Of a stretch of DNA of 64,000 bases, positions 19,004-27,838 are shown one piece after another. Source of the DNA: an uncultured Lachnospiraceae bacterium (GTDB lineage: Bacteria > Bacillota > Clostridia > Lachnospirales > Lachnospiraceae); assembly GCA_947564735.1 (NCBI GenBank), contig CANOEC010000015.1, positions 1 through 64,000 on the forward strand, given 5' to 3'. Made by a program: the position numbers and the translations under genes. The first letter of the stretch is position 1. Each line of letters starts with the position of its first letter. The notes beneath the pieces are model-generated. The model was not told where the DNA came from. It was given only the letters and a program-made list of their open reading frames with translations, and made no database searches.

Positions 19004-20116
19004 TTATAATGATTTTCCAAACGCTTTCACTCTGTCGATAATCTGATCCACATCATCCATAGAAAGACTCGGATGCAACGGGATATTCAATCCCGTCTCG
19101 TTTAATATCTCGCTGTTTGGCAGTTTCGCCGTACTCTTATACAACGGATTTAAATGTAACGGATGATAGCGTAACGTCGTATAAATTCCTTCATCAAACA
19201 GCTGTTTTGCCATCTGGTCACGTTTCGGCACACGAATGAAATAGGTGAAATAAGAATGCTTATCTCCCCGTGCCTCATCTGCATCCAAAGGCGTCTCAAT
19301 CCAGTCAATCGACCCAAAAGCATCCTGATAAATATCCCATATCTTCTTACGATATGCCTGCAATTCATCTAATTTTCCAATCTGTGCAAGCCCGATTCCG
19401 GCTGAGATATCAGACGGATTCATCTTGATAAACGGCTCAACAATGTTGTATTCCCACCAACGCTCTTTCCCATGTGTAGATGCCTCAAAGCCGGATTTGC
19501 CAATACCACAATAGCGCAATACATCTGCACGCTCGATTTTCTTAGGATCCTTCGTGACAACACCGCCACCCTCACCTATAGAAAGGTTCTTTACCGCATC
19601 AAAGCTATATACCCCTGCATCGCCAATCGTCCCGCATGGCTTGCCTTTATATAAGGAATCGACCGCATGGCAGGCATCCTCAATAACCGGTAACCCAAGT
19701 TCTATGATGGGATCTAAATCTACCGGAAGTCCTGCATAATGAACCACCATAATAGCACTGGTATTTTCAGTAATATACGGTTTGATTGTCTCCGCCGTAA
19801 CATTCTGAGACTCTAAATCCACATCACAGAACACCGGAACACATCCCGCTAACATAACTACCTGCGCACAGGATACCCATGTAAATGAAGGTACAATAAC
19901 CTCGCTGCCCTTTGGAAGCTCTAGCAGAGTAAGCGCCATATAAAGTCCATTGGAGCCACTGTCAACCAACACAAACTTATCCTTTTGAAGTCTTTCTGCC
20001 ATTTTGGCCTCAAAAGCCTTGGTCTTAGGGCCCATCCCCATCCACTGGTTATTAATGCTGTCTGCAATCTGTTCTATTTCTTCCTGACCGACTTTGGATC
20101 CAAAAACATTAATCAT
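19004..20116 (-). CDS. DegT/DnrJ/EryC1 sugar aminotransferase
   Basis: A 370-residue PLP-dependent sugar aminotransferase of fold type I. It makes an amino-deoxysugar nucleotide from a keto-sugar nucleotide with an amino acid donor. The N-terminal VDSGSNGLYMALTLL cofactor phosphate-binding region, the PVIEDACHAVDSLY motif with the PLP-contacting aspartate, and the Schiff-base lysine in YSFDAVKNLSIGEGG are all visible. It follows a GNAT acetyltransferase by 3 bases, so the pair could make a 4-acetamido-4,6-dideoxy-hexose (VioA/VioB-like logic), which is inference. The 4-keto-sugar-forming dehydratase would be LegB-like at 33942 or lie outside the window. Confidence 0.85.
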   Translation of the reverse strand: MINVFGSKVGQEEIEQIADSINNQWMGMGPKTKAFEAKMAERLQKDKFVLVDSGSNGLYMALTLLELPKGSEVIVPSFTWVSCAQVVMLAGCVPVFCDVDLESQNVTAETIKPYITENTSAIMVVHYAGLPVDLDPIIELGLPVIEDACHAVDSLYKGKPCGTIGDAGVYSFDAVKNLSIGEGGGVVTKDPKKIERADVLRYCGIGKSGFEASTHGKERWWEYNIVEPFIKMNPSDISAGIGLAQIGKLDELQAYRKKIWDIYQDAFGSIDWIETPLDADEARGDKHSYFTYFIRVPKRDQMAKQLFDEGIYTTLRYHPLHLNPLYKSTAKLPNSEILNETGLNIPLHPSLSMDDVDQIIDRVKAFGKSL

Positions 20117-20119
20117 AAT

Positions 20120-20638
20120 CTACTCCTCTTTGATAATTATTTCTACATCATGAATCTCGTCTTTACTAATTCCCATAATATAATACTCTCTTTCATCCAA
20201 AATAGCAAATCCACATTTCTGATACCATTTGACTGCCGGATTATCCTTGAGAACATCACATTTGATTTTTCGTTCTGGAAACCGCTCTTTGATATATGCC
20301 AACATCACATACATCGCACTCTGCATCGTTACTCTATGTTGACCCTCTTCGCCTCTGATAATATTATACAAGTCGATTGTTTTTTCATCTTCTGCACGAA
20401 ACGCCATACAGCCGATTGGATTACCATCCTCCTCCACTATAAACATATAATCGTCCGCCCTGTCCCGATATCCCCGAAACCATTTAACCTGCTGCTTTGG
20501 TTCAATAAGTTCCTGATAGAAAAAACTTCTCCTATGAGTGTTCTTCCATTTCCTTAATCTCTCTTGATCATCATCCGTAGCAGATACCAGACTCAAATCA
20601 GGAATGTCCCTGCACGTAACAGTAATCTTTCTATTCAT
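20120..20638 (-). CDS. GNAT-family N-acetyltransferase
   Basis: A 172-residue GNAT acyltransferase, expected to acetylate an amino group with acetyl-CoA. Visible motifs are the DDDQERLRKWKN start of the fold, FIVEEDGNPIGCMAF (beta4 region), GEEGQHRVTMQSAM for CoA binding and NPAVKWYQKCGFAI at the C-terminus. The ATG at 20638 is chosen because the only longer reading starts at GTG, and AAGGGAAG precedes the ATG. It overlaps the upstream gene by 4 bases and is followed after 3 bases by the sugar aminotransferase, its likely pathway partner. Confidence 0.78.
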   Translation of the reverse strand: MNRKITVTCRDIPDLSLVSATDDDQERLRKWKNTHRRSFFYQELIEPKQQVKWFRGYRDRADDYMFIVEEDGNPIGCMAFRAEDEKTIDLYNIIRGEEGQHRVTMQSAMYVMLAYIKERFPERKIKCDVLKDNPAVKWYQKCGFAILDEREYYIMGISKDEIHDVEIIIKEE

Positions 20639-21672
20639 CTTCCCTTCGCTCCCTGTCCGCACCTCAACAATCTCTTTGCAAGCTTTCGCCCCAATATAAG
20701 ATACATGATATATGCTGATACCGTTCTGAATCGCTCTCTCTTATCAACCGGATAAAATTTATCCAGTCTCCGATTATTATCCTCATAAAAAAGCAATTTC
20801 TCTGCTCCGGCTGGTTCATAATTCTCATTATCATCAATCGGCTGGTGTGCATAATCATAATTTCTGGATGTCATAGGTTTATCCAAATCCGTCTGTATAT
20901 TCTCACAATTCATGCCCATCCCATTACAACCGGCATTTCTCGTCTTTGAAACCTTCGGAAAAAGAACATACTTATGGTTCATAAAAATATACACACTAAA
21001 TGCCATGTCTAACTTGACTATCTCATCATTTTGTACCAATACCGGAATATATTCCAGCATACCTTTTACAAAATTGCAAAACTGGTTACGGCTGGATTTA
21101 TAAAAACGCCGCATCTGAATTGGATGGCGCATAATCTTATCGAAATTCTGCATCGTAATGGCATGGTACATCTCTGCCTCTTTATTTCTCCATGTGGCAT
21201 AGCCCCATGCAGTATAATACGTGTCGATTTTCACGAGGTTGTTTTCATCCTCTACCCATTCAAAAGGGTAGGAATACCCACAGATTGCCTGCACTTCCAT
21301 GTCTTTCTCAAACAAACTGAGATTTGTATTCATATATGCCAGAAAATTAGGCGAGACCTCGATATCATCTTCCAGATAAATAAACCTGTCATATTTTTCA
21401 TATATTTTTTCTCTCACAGAAATGAAATTTTCATACCAGCCTTTATTTTCTGTCTGCTTTATAAGATGTACCTCTGCAAACCCTTCCACTCCATTTTCCA
21501 GATATTCCAGAATGCGCTCATATCCTTTTCTGTGTGAATCCCGCAATGGATAATCTAACCCAATATACAAGTCGGTACAGGACATTTCGGAATTTCTCTG
21601 CAAAGATTCAATACATTTTTTCAATTCCTCAAAACGGCATAATGTGATAATCAACACAGGCGCATAAATCAT
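20635..21672 (-). CDS. Putative GT-A glycosyltransferase
   Basis: A 345-residue protein with a GT-A fold start APVLIITLCRFEELKKCI and an acidic FIYLEDDIEVSPNF motif near residue 95, resembling GnT-I-like and GT2-related sugar transferases of bacterial capsule loci. The YYTAWGYATWRNKE region near residue 150 is typical of this subgroup. A short hydrophobic, basic C-terminus (IMYLILGRKLAKRLL) may hold it at the membrane. It overlaps both neighbours by 4 bases (ATGA). The substrate is unknown. Confidence 0.72.
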   Translation of the reverse strand: MIYAPVLIITLCRFEELKKCIESLQRNSEMSCTDLYIGLDYPLRDSHRKGYERILEYLENGVEGFAEVHLIKQTENKGWYENFISVREKIYEKYDRFIYLEDDIEVSPNFLAYMNTNLSLFEKDMEVQAICGYSYPFEWVEDENNLVKIDTYYTAWGYATWRNKEAEMYHAITMQNFDKIMRHPIQMRRFYKSSRNQFCNFVKGMLEYIPVLVQNDEIVKLDMAFSVYIFMNHKYVLFPKVSKTRNAGCNGMGMNCENIQTDLDKPMTSRNYDYAHQPIDDNENYEPAGAEKLLFYEDNNRRLDKFYPVDKRERFRTVSAYIMYLILGRKLAKRLLRCGQGAKGR

Positions 21673-22466
21673 TGCTCTTTCTCCAAAACACTTTTTGAAT
21701 CCTCCTCACTTAAAGAGGATCTTCTATCCATAAACCATCTCAAATACTGATAAACTTTACATATTTTACTTCTCATCATCAGATTGAAGCTTATAAGCGG
21801 TAATTTGTTTTCCGTCAAAAGATGCAGGGTGCTATCAATCTGATAATAGTGCAAATGATATTTTCCGGCAAGATACTCGAACGTCTTCCTATGATAAAAC
21901 ACCACGTGCTGACCGGCATGCGGCGCATAATACCACCATGATTTATCCGGATAACCCTGTTCCTCTCCATATACAGTCGTCGATATCAGAATATTCTTAG
22001 AGTAACCAAGCAGATTCTCGATTTCCTGCATTGGTTTATCAAAATGTTCAAATAGCTCAAACGCCGTAACAAAATCGACTTGCTTTCCCTGATATTCAAA
22101 CCCTTTTGCCACCAGATTCTCGGAATACTTGTCCATCCACTGAAAACGATGTCCAACATCCCGCATCATGCGCACAAAAATACCGTATCCGCCTCCGTAG
22201 TCAAGAAAGCGCTCTCCTGTAGGAAAAAATTTTCTAATCAATGTATTCACTGTGACACAAAAGCTGATATTACGCTGCATCAATCCAGTATCAGTTCCAA
22301 CAATCGCATCCCTATAAGCCTCTTTTAGCCAATAAGGTGTCTCTGTATAAATTAATTTACACCAAGGGCACTGATAATAAGATACCTCATACTTATTTAA
22401 AACAATATTCCTAAAAATATATTCCCCATCATGTCCGCAAATAGGGCATTTCATACTGACGCTCAT
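21669..22466 (-). CDS. SAM-dependent methyltransferase with N-terminal zinc ribbon
   Basis: A 265-residue methyltransferase. The first 40 residues form a zinc ribbon (CPICG ... CPWC). The SAM site is FLDYGGGYGIFVRMM near residue 85. DFVTAFELFEHFDKP is the post-motif seen in Methyltransf_23 enzymes, and a histidine-rich YAPHAGQHVVFYHRK segment follows. This zinc-ribbon architecture recurs in deoxysugar C-methyltransferases and in sugar O-methyltransferases of surface glycan loci. It has a 4-base overlap with the next gene. Whether it acts on the free nucleotide sugar or on the glycan cannot be told. Confidence 0.78.
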   Translation of the reverse strand: MSVSMKCPICGHDGEYIFRNIVLNKYEVSYYQCPWCKLIYTETPYWLKEAYRDAIVGTDTGLMQRNISFCVTVNTLIRKFFPTGERFLDYGGGYGIFVRMMRDVGHRFQWMDKYSENLVAKGFEYQGKQVDFVTAFELFEHFDKPMQEIENLLGYSKNILISTTVYGEEQGYPDKSWWYYAPHAGQHVVFYHRKTFEYLAGKYHLHYYQIDSTLHLLTENKLPLISFNLMMRSKICKVYQYLRWFMDRRSSLSEEDSKSVLEKEQ

Positions 22467-22494
22467 GCTTTCTCCTCAAGATGGCCTCCCGATT

Positions 22495-23532
22495 CTACTG
22501 ATAATTCCCCAATCGAAAGATATATACCTGTTCATACTTACCTTTCATTCGAAGCGCTCCCAGAGTCCCATTGACCATAGGCGCTATCAAGGCATCGCAT
22601 CTGGAAAGACAATATGTCGTAACCAGATAATCCATCATTTTTTCATATTTATAATTTGCATTGTTACCTTTCCCTATAATGTTGAATAGCCCTTCACTTC
22701 CTGTATCTTCAAACCGGTAACATTCATTATATATCAACTTATCATTAAAATGTTCCTTTAATCCTTTTAAAATATTTTCATCTTCTGTTGCCACGAAAAT
22801 GGCGTCATAATGCTCTTCTGCACTCTCCCAGACAGCCAGTAGTTCCTCTATCTTATCAACCGTCATTTGAACTGAAGGTAATATCGAATGCCCAAACGGC
22901 TTTAACCCTAAATAGTCTGTACCGCGACACTTAACCCCCAAAATCCTTTTCTTATCCCCTGCTGTTTTATGCCATTCCTCCTCACAAATCTTCTCGGCTT
23001 TCGTACTTAACTGCATATACTCTGACACAATTTGATGACTCTGCAATATTTTTTCTGCATCCAATATTTCCGACAACTGACCATCATACATCCCATGGCA
23101 TAATACAACATTACGACTTCGGTACACCTCCTCTAACGTATATGGAAACGGCTGCTTAAAGCAATATTCCCACCAGTTCACCCTGCCAATCGTATCCTTA
23201 TCTGTATAATAATAATTAGGGTAATGCTGCATATCCACTATCGGAATCATTCCTCTTGCAACAGCATCCCGAATATGCCCAAGCACCAAAGCATGCACAG
23301 CAAATAATCCTGCTTTTCTGTGAGGATCGCGAATAACATAAAATACTTTACCCGGATTCAGATTACCAAAAGAAGCGTGTAATTCTCTGGAATTACAAAC
23401 CAGATACACCAGAAAATTTCTACATTTCCTGCAAAACCATAAATCGCTGTTCAGCCACTTCCACTTGATAATATAATGATATGCCTTGATTAATAATCCT
23501 GTTATTCTGCTAAATGAAATATCTTCTTTCAC
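22495..23532 (-). CDS. Fucosyltransferase-like glycosyltransferase
   Basis: A 345-residue protein distantly similar to NodZ/GT23 and O-fucosyltransferase-type enzymes. Support comes from ILGVKCRGTDYLGLKP near residue 195 (the basic RGTD motif that binds GDP-sugar), FVATEDENILKGL after it, and a C-terminal CLSRCDALIAPMVNGTLGALR region. The N-terminal half has an IPIVDMQHYPNYYY segment also found in these proteins. It lies 31 bases after hldE. It is not closely similar to the other NodZ-like gene at 14825, so the two probably add different residues or use different acceptors. The donor is unproven. Confidence 0.6.
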   Translation of the reverse strand: MKEDISFSRITGLLIKAYHYIIKWKWLNSDLWFCRKCRNFLVYLVCNSRELHASFGNLNPGKVFYVIRDPHRKAGLFAVHALVLGHIRDAVARGMIPIVDMQHYPNYYYTDKDTIGRVNWWEYCFKQPFPYTLEEVYRSRNVVLCHGMYDGQLSEILDAEKILQSHQIVSEYMQLSTKAEKICEEEWHKTAGDKKRILGVKCRGTDYLGLKPFGHSILPSVQMTVDKIEELLAVWESAEEHYDAIFVATEDENILKGLKEHFNDKLIYNECYRFEDTGSEGLFNIIGKGNNANYKYEKMMDYLVTTYCLSRCDALIAPMVNGTLGALRMKGKYEQVYIFRLGNYQ

Positions 23533-23563
23533 ACCAGTCCCTCATTCTGTACTTCTACCTGTC

Positions 23564-25003
23564 CTAACATGTTCGCACTTTCTCAATAATTTCCGTGGTC
23601 GATAAGCCTTTTTCTAAATCAATAAACTGCATTTTGCCGCCATATGATTCTATCGTTTCACGCTCCGGCATATACTTTCCTTCCCAGTCTCTCCCTTTCA
23701 CCACCACATCCGGTTTCAGGATTGAAATCAATCTGGTCGGATTGTTCTCCTCCATAAGTACAACATAATCCACATACTTAAGTGCCCCGACCATACGCAT
23801 ACGATTCTCTTCATCGATGATTGGCCTGCCCTCTCCTTTTATCCTTCTTACCGATGCATCACTGTTAACCGCAACCACCAAAATATCCCCATATTGTCTC
23901 GCCTGTCTGAAAGAAGATAAATGTCCAGCATGAAGCAAATCAAAGCAGCCATTGGTGAATATGATCGTCTTTCCCTCTTCCTTTGCAATCTGAAGGTTCT
24001 TTTGCACCTCTTCCAGTGTAAAAAACTTATCTTCAGCCCCTCTCTCCATCGCATCGATCAATTCACAAACAGATGCACTGGCTGCTCCAAACTTGGAACA
24101 GACAATCGCTGCCGCCATATTGGCGAGCATACAGCAATCTTCCAGATTCACACCTATCGCCATCGTTGAGGCAATGATAGCTACCACCGTATCTCCCGCA
24201 CCGGTCACATCGATTACTTCCTGTGCTTTTGTCGGAAAATCTTTTCTCTTATTACGAGCGTCCAGATACATGATACCCTTTTCCGACCTTGACACTATGA
24301 GATGGGCTATTTCGTTTTGACTCTTTAATGCAAGGGCCGCCTGCTCAACATCCTCATCACTAACCAATGTCATCCCTGTTGCAACCGCTAATTCCTTCTC
24401 ATTCGGTTTACATACTGTCGCACCCTTATACTTACTGTAATCTTCTCCCTTCGGATCCACCACAACGGGTATTGCTTTCTCGATGCAGGCGTTGATAATT
24501 GTCTGTGCAACTCCGGGCGTAACATTTCCTTTTCCATAGTCCGACAAAATCACAACATCAACTCTTTGAAGCATATCCACTACTCTGCTTTGTATCCTTG
24601 CTTCCAAAGCAGTCGTAATCTTCTCCGTTTTTTCTTCATCCAAACGGATAAACTGTTGATTTCTGGATGTGATCCGCGTTTTGATAACCGTCTGCAATCC
24701 ATTCACATTCTCTATATAGGTTGTATCCGCACCCATTTCGGCAAAGGTATTCGTCAGCCACATGCCATCTTCATCGTTTCCCGTAAATCCGGCTACATAT
24801 ACTTTAACTCCGAGAGCAAGCAGATTAGAGACTACATTACCTGCCCCGCCGAATTTTCTCTCTTTTCCTGTAACATTCAGCACCGGCACCGGCGCCTCCG
24901 GAGAAATCCTTTTTACATCCCCATGTATATATTTATCAACCATGAAATCACCATACACCAGCACGGTAGTTTCTTTTAGTTTGTATAATTGTCTGCTATC
25001 CAT
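23564..25003 (-). CDS. hldE: Bifunctional heptose-7-phosphate kinase / heptose-1-phosphate adenylyltransferase
   Basis: A 479-residue HldE (RfaE) homologue of normal length. Residues 1-315 form a PfkB-type kinase: YGDFMVDKYIHG, KFGGAGNVVSNL and the catalytic DVTGAGDT motif. Residues 340-479 form the nucleotidyltransferase domain with TNGCFDLLHAGHL (HxGH motif) and the GRDWEGK and TTEIIEK segments. It phosphorylates D-glycero-D-manno-heptose 7-phosphate at C1 and, after dephosphorylation by GmhB, adds AMP to give ADP-heptose. It follows gmhA by 24 bases and a heptosyltransferase-containing gene upstream, so the three form a coherent unit. GmhB and HldD are not found in the window. Confidence 0.95.
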   Translation of the reverse strand: MDSRQLYKLKETTVLVYGDFMVDKYIHGDVKRISPEAPVPVLNVTGKERKFGGAGNVVSNLLALGVKVYVAGFTGNDEDGMWLTNTFAEMGADTTYIENVNGLQTVIKTRITSRNQQFIRLDEEKTEKITTALEARIQSRVVDMLQRVDVVILSDYGKGNVTPGVAQTIINACIEKAIPVVVDPKGEDYSKYKGATVCKPNEKELAVATGMTLVSDEDVEQAALALKSQNEIAHLIVSRSEKGIMYLDARNKRKDFPTKAQEVIDVTGAGDTVVAIIASTMAIGVNLEDCCMLANMAAAIVCSKFGAASASVCELIDAMERGAEDKFFTLEEVQKNLQIAKEEGKTIIFTNGCFDLLHAGHLSSFRQARQYGDILVVAVNSDASVRRIKGEGRPIIDEENRMRMVGALKYVDYVVLMEENNPTRLISILKPDVVVKGRDWEGKYMPERETIESYGGKMQFIDLEKGLSTTEIIEKVRTC

Positions 25004-25027
25004 CTCTATCTCTCCACAAATATCTTT

Positions 25028-25612
25028 TTACATGTTATCTTCCACTAACTGACATAGTGTATGTATGGTATGTTCATGTATTTCCTGAATACGTGCTGTC
25101 CTGTCATGCGGCACACACATTATAATATCGCAAAATGGCTTCATCCTTCCCCCGGTCTGTCCGGACATCCCAATCACTTTCATCTTCCTGCTCCCGGCTA
25201 AACGGACAGCCCGAATAATATTCTCGGAATTGCCACTGGTAGAAATTGCAACAAAAATATCCCCCTCAAAACCAAGTGCCTGAATCTGCCGCTCATAAAC
25301 CGCATCAAATCCATAATCATTACCGCCCGCAGACAAAATAGAACTGTCTGTCGTAAGCGCCATTGCCGGAAGCGCCTCTCTATCTTTCTCAAAGCGCACG
25401 ACAAGCTCCGCTGCCATATGCTGGGCGTCAGCCGCAGATCCTCCGTTACCGGCAATTAATACCTTATGCCCGGTCCGTATCGCATGTAATATGCATTTTG
25501 CCGCCTCAATCATCTTATCCGAATAATCTGTTTCCATGACCTGCTTAAGCAGACACATCTGCTCTCTCATGTTCTGCTCTATGATATCCTGCATATTAAT
25601 ATCCACATTCAT
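25028..25612 (-). CDS. gmhA: Sedoheptulose-7-phosphate isomerase
   Basis: A 194-residue SIS-domain protein that converts sedoheptulose 7-phosphate to D-glycero-D-manno-heptose 7-phosphate, the first step of NDP-heptose synthesis. The phosphate-binding IAGNGGSAADAQHMAAE loop and ALTTDSSILSAGGNDYG are GmhA hallmarks, and AISTSGNSENIIRA is the SIS core. The start at 25612 is chosen over a longer reading because GGAGCGGGAG precedes it and it then clears the previous stop. It is followed by hldE. Confidence 0.93.
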   Translation of the reverse strand: MNVDINMQDIIEQNMREQMCLLKQVMETDYSDKMIEAAKCILHAIRTGHKVLIAGNGGSAADAQHMAAELVVRFEKDREALPAMALTTDSSILSAGGNDYGFDAVYERQIQALGFEGDIFVAISTSGNSENIIRAVRLAGSRKMKVIGMSGQTGGRMKPFCDIIMCVPHDRTARIQEIHEHTIHTLCQLVEDNM

Positions 25613-25635
25613 TCTCCCGCTCCGGTAATTTTCTT

Positions 25636-27822
25636 TCACACTGTTTGATCCAGTTTCTCCATCACATCGTCCACTGTAACTGCATCCAGACACTTACGGA
25701 TTCCCCTTTTACTGATATACTGCTTGCATTCTACAGTCTTGCCCGAACCATCCAGAAGACAATTTCTACATTCCGCTTCATGATAGCACATAATCGGAAG
25801 TTTTCTATTTTCCTGTCTGTCTACCGTATAGGGTAAAAACCTTCCGTATTCCCACGGTCCCCAGATACAGAACGCCTGCGTATTTACCGCTGCTGCAAAA
25901 TGCACCGCACTTGTATCATTTGTGACGATAAATTCCGCTCTCCGAATAATTTCAATCAATTCCGGAAGGGACGTCCTTCCCATCCGGTTAATGACCTTCT
26001 CCTTCACTGCATATTTCTCTATAAACAGCTCTCCCAGATGTGCCTCTTCTTTACCACCACACAGACAACATTTCAGTTCTCTGTACTCTGCCCTCTTGTG
26101 CAATCTCATGGCAAGTTCCACAAAACGGTCAAGCTGCCACATTCTCTCCGTTTCACTGGCGCCCGGAAACAAAATAAAATACCGTTCCTCCGGCACTTTA
26201 CTCTGCGCAGCTTTCACCTCCTTGATAAAAGGTACGCCCGATTGTATCTCTCTATTTAGTACCTTCCCTGCAAAAAGAGCATTTCTATGAATCTCCATCA
26301 CATGCTCTTTTGGCGTGGTTATCACTTTCTGATAAATCGGTTTTGCAAAACGATACGTCCACCGGGATGATATCGTCTCCGGAGAATCTATTGTTATTTT
26401 CTCATTAGCCGCCACGGCAGACATGACCATATCCGAAAAAATTTCCTTAGAATAAGTACATTGAACTGCCTGATTCGCTTTCACATTTCTAAGTAAGTTA
26501 TGCACTGACCAACGATATTTCACTTGAGATGTATGACGTAATTTACCGTAGTTCACACCAATTACCTCATCAAAATATCCAGTATTGCTCGCAATCTCAC
26601 TACAAACCTGATTGCATATTAAAACCAGTTTTCCTTCTCTGTCCTGCCCAAATTCTTTCGCTGCATCCAGCCACATCACAAAATCACCGATTGCATCGAG
26701 ACGCACCAAAACCATATCTTTATTCTTTGTACCGTTTTTCCGGTTTCGCATTCGGATAAACAGCAAATCTGCCACTGACACTATATCAACTAGGAGCAAT
26801 GCAAATTTTTTTTTTTGTATAGCCAATAAAACAGTCGATGCAAAATAAGACCCAATAAACGTTACTATCAGCATAACGGGAATAAAGCAAATAGGATTCC
26901 ATCTTTCCGGCAGTACATTATACATAATGTCTATTATCCCCGCATGGAGAAGATACATATAAAATGACTTCTCAGAAACCCTATGCCATTCCTTCTTTAT
27001 CTTCAAATTAGAGAATCCGGCAAATATCAATATTGCCGCCGCCATCACCATCGGATGGAAATTGCCCATAAAAGCAAACTGATATTGCCGCATATCATTT
27101 CGTATCAGATATTCTCTAGCTATGCAATACAAAATCAAAATAATAAAACCAATTCCGATTTTTGCTGCCGTTTTTTTCTCTTGATGGCGGCTATAATACG
27201 TCCTTAGTACATCCCCCATCAAAAAGTATGCTAAATATACACTTCCTTCCAATCCCCAGTGCACTTTAAAAGAACTGGTACCCCATAAAATCATAGCAGC
27301 CACAAGGCTAAATTCAGCAATCTTTTTCCATATTTCAAAATCCAAGGACTCTTTTATTCTAATCAATATCGGAACCAGCAAATAGATTCCAACCAGCATA
27401 TACATATACCACAAATGATAAAATGGCTCTCCTCTGAGCCACTCTGCAAAATATGTTGCAGGTGTGTCTGTCACATCCATTCCAAGACTAATGTGATAAT
27501 ATAATTTTACAGTATTATAGCAGACATATAATGCGCTAACCAGCAATGTCGGTAAACCTACATGAAAAAAAGATTTTTTATAAAATAATTTAAAATTCTT
27601 ATTTTTTGGCTTGGATAACAGCATAGCGCCCGAAGTCATTAAAAAACATGGTACAGCAAATGTAGTCAAAGTAACACATATATTTCCCAGCGAAAAAAAA
27701 TAAACCGGTTCATCCGACACAATGTATACGCCATAATCATCCCCTATGTGCAACAGCATAACACAAATCATGGCAATTACTTTCAGCATATCATAATTTT
27801 CTTCTCTTGCTCTGTTCTTCAC
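25636..27822 (-). CDS. Acyltransferase-3 / GT9 heptosyltransferase fusion
   Basis: A 728-residue two-domain protein. Residues 1-335 form a polytopic acyltransferase-3 domain: MLKVIAMICVMLLH at the start, an FYHLWYMYML segment near residue 134 and about ten hydrophobic helices, as in OatA-type O-acyltransferases. Residues 369-728 form a GT9 domain: VLVRLDAIGDFVMW, FILFPGASETERMW (residue 549 on) and FIVTNDTSAVHFAAA (631 on), as in ADP-heptose heptosyltransferases. The linker AIQKKKFALLL is encoded at an 11-base A run in the coding strand. I see no ATG between the domains before residue 358. GmhA and HldE follow directly, supporting ADP-heptose as donor. A sequencing indel joining two genes must be excluded. 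Confidence 0.85.
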   Translation of the reverse strand: MKNRAREENYDMLKVIAMICVMLLHIGDDYGVYIVSDEPVYFFSLGNICVTLTTFAVPCFLMTSGAMLLSKPKNKNFKLFYKKSFFHVGLPTLLVSALYVCYNTVKLYYHISLGMDVTDTPATYFAEWLRGEPFYHLWYMYMLVGIYLLVPILIRIKESLDFEIWKKIAEFSLVAAMILWGTSSFKVHWGLEGSVYLAYFLMGDVLRTYYSRHQEKKTAAKIGIGFIILILYCIAREYLIRNDMRQYQFAFMGNFHPMVMAAAILIFAGFSNLKIKKEWHRVSEKSFYMYLLHAGIIDIMYNVLPERWNPICFIPVMLIVTFIGSYFASTVLLAIQKKKFALLLVDIVSVADLLFIRMRNRKNGTKNKDMVLVRLDAIGDFVMWLDAAKEFGQDREGKLVLICNQVCSEIASNTGYFDEVIGVNYGKLRHTSQVKYRWSVHNLLRNVKANQAVQCTYSKEIFSDMVMSAVAANEKITIDSPETISSRWTYRFAKPIYQKVITTPKEHVMEIHRNALFAGKVLNREIQSGVPFIKEVKAAQSKVPEERYFILFPGASETERMWQLDRFVELAMRLHKRAEYRELKCCLCGGKEEAHLGELFIEKYAVKEKVINRMGRTSLPELIEIIRRAEFIVTNDTSAVHFAAAVNTQAFCIWGPWEYGRFLPYTVDRQENRKLPIMCYHEAECRNCLLDGSGKTVECKQYISKRGIRKCLDAVTVDDVMEKLDQTV
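26806..26816 (-). repeat. 11-base homopolymer at the fusion junction
   Basis: A run of eleven T on the plus strand, hence eleven A in the coding strand, encoding the lysines of QKKK between the acyltransferase and GT9 domains. It is the longest homopolymer I noticed in coding sequence here. Runs of this length are prone to polymerase slippage and to sequencing indels. Confidence 0.9.
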
Positions 27823-27838
27823 GCTGACTTTCCTCTGG

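Noticed and set aside
19985-20557. Open plus-strand frame of 190 codons
   Set aside because: It is antisense to the aminotransferase and GNAT genes and has no domain features.
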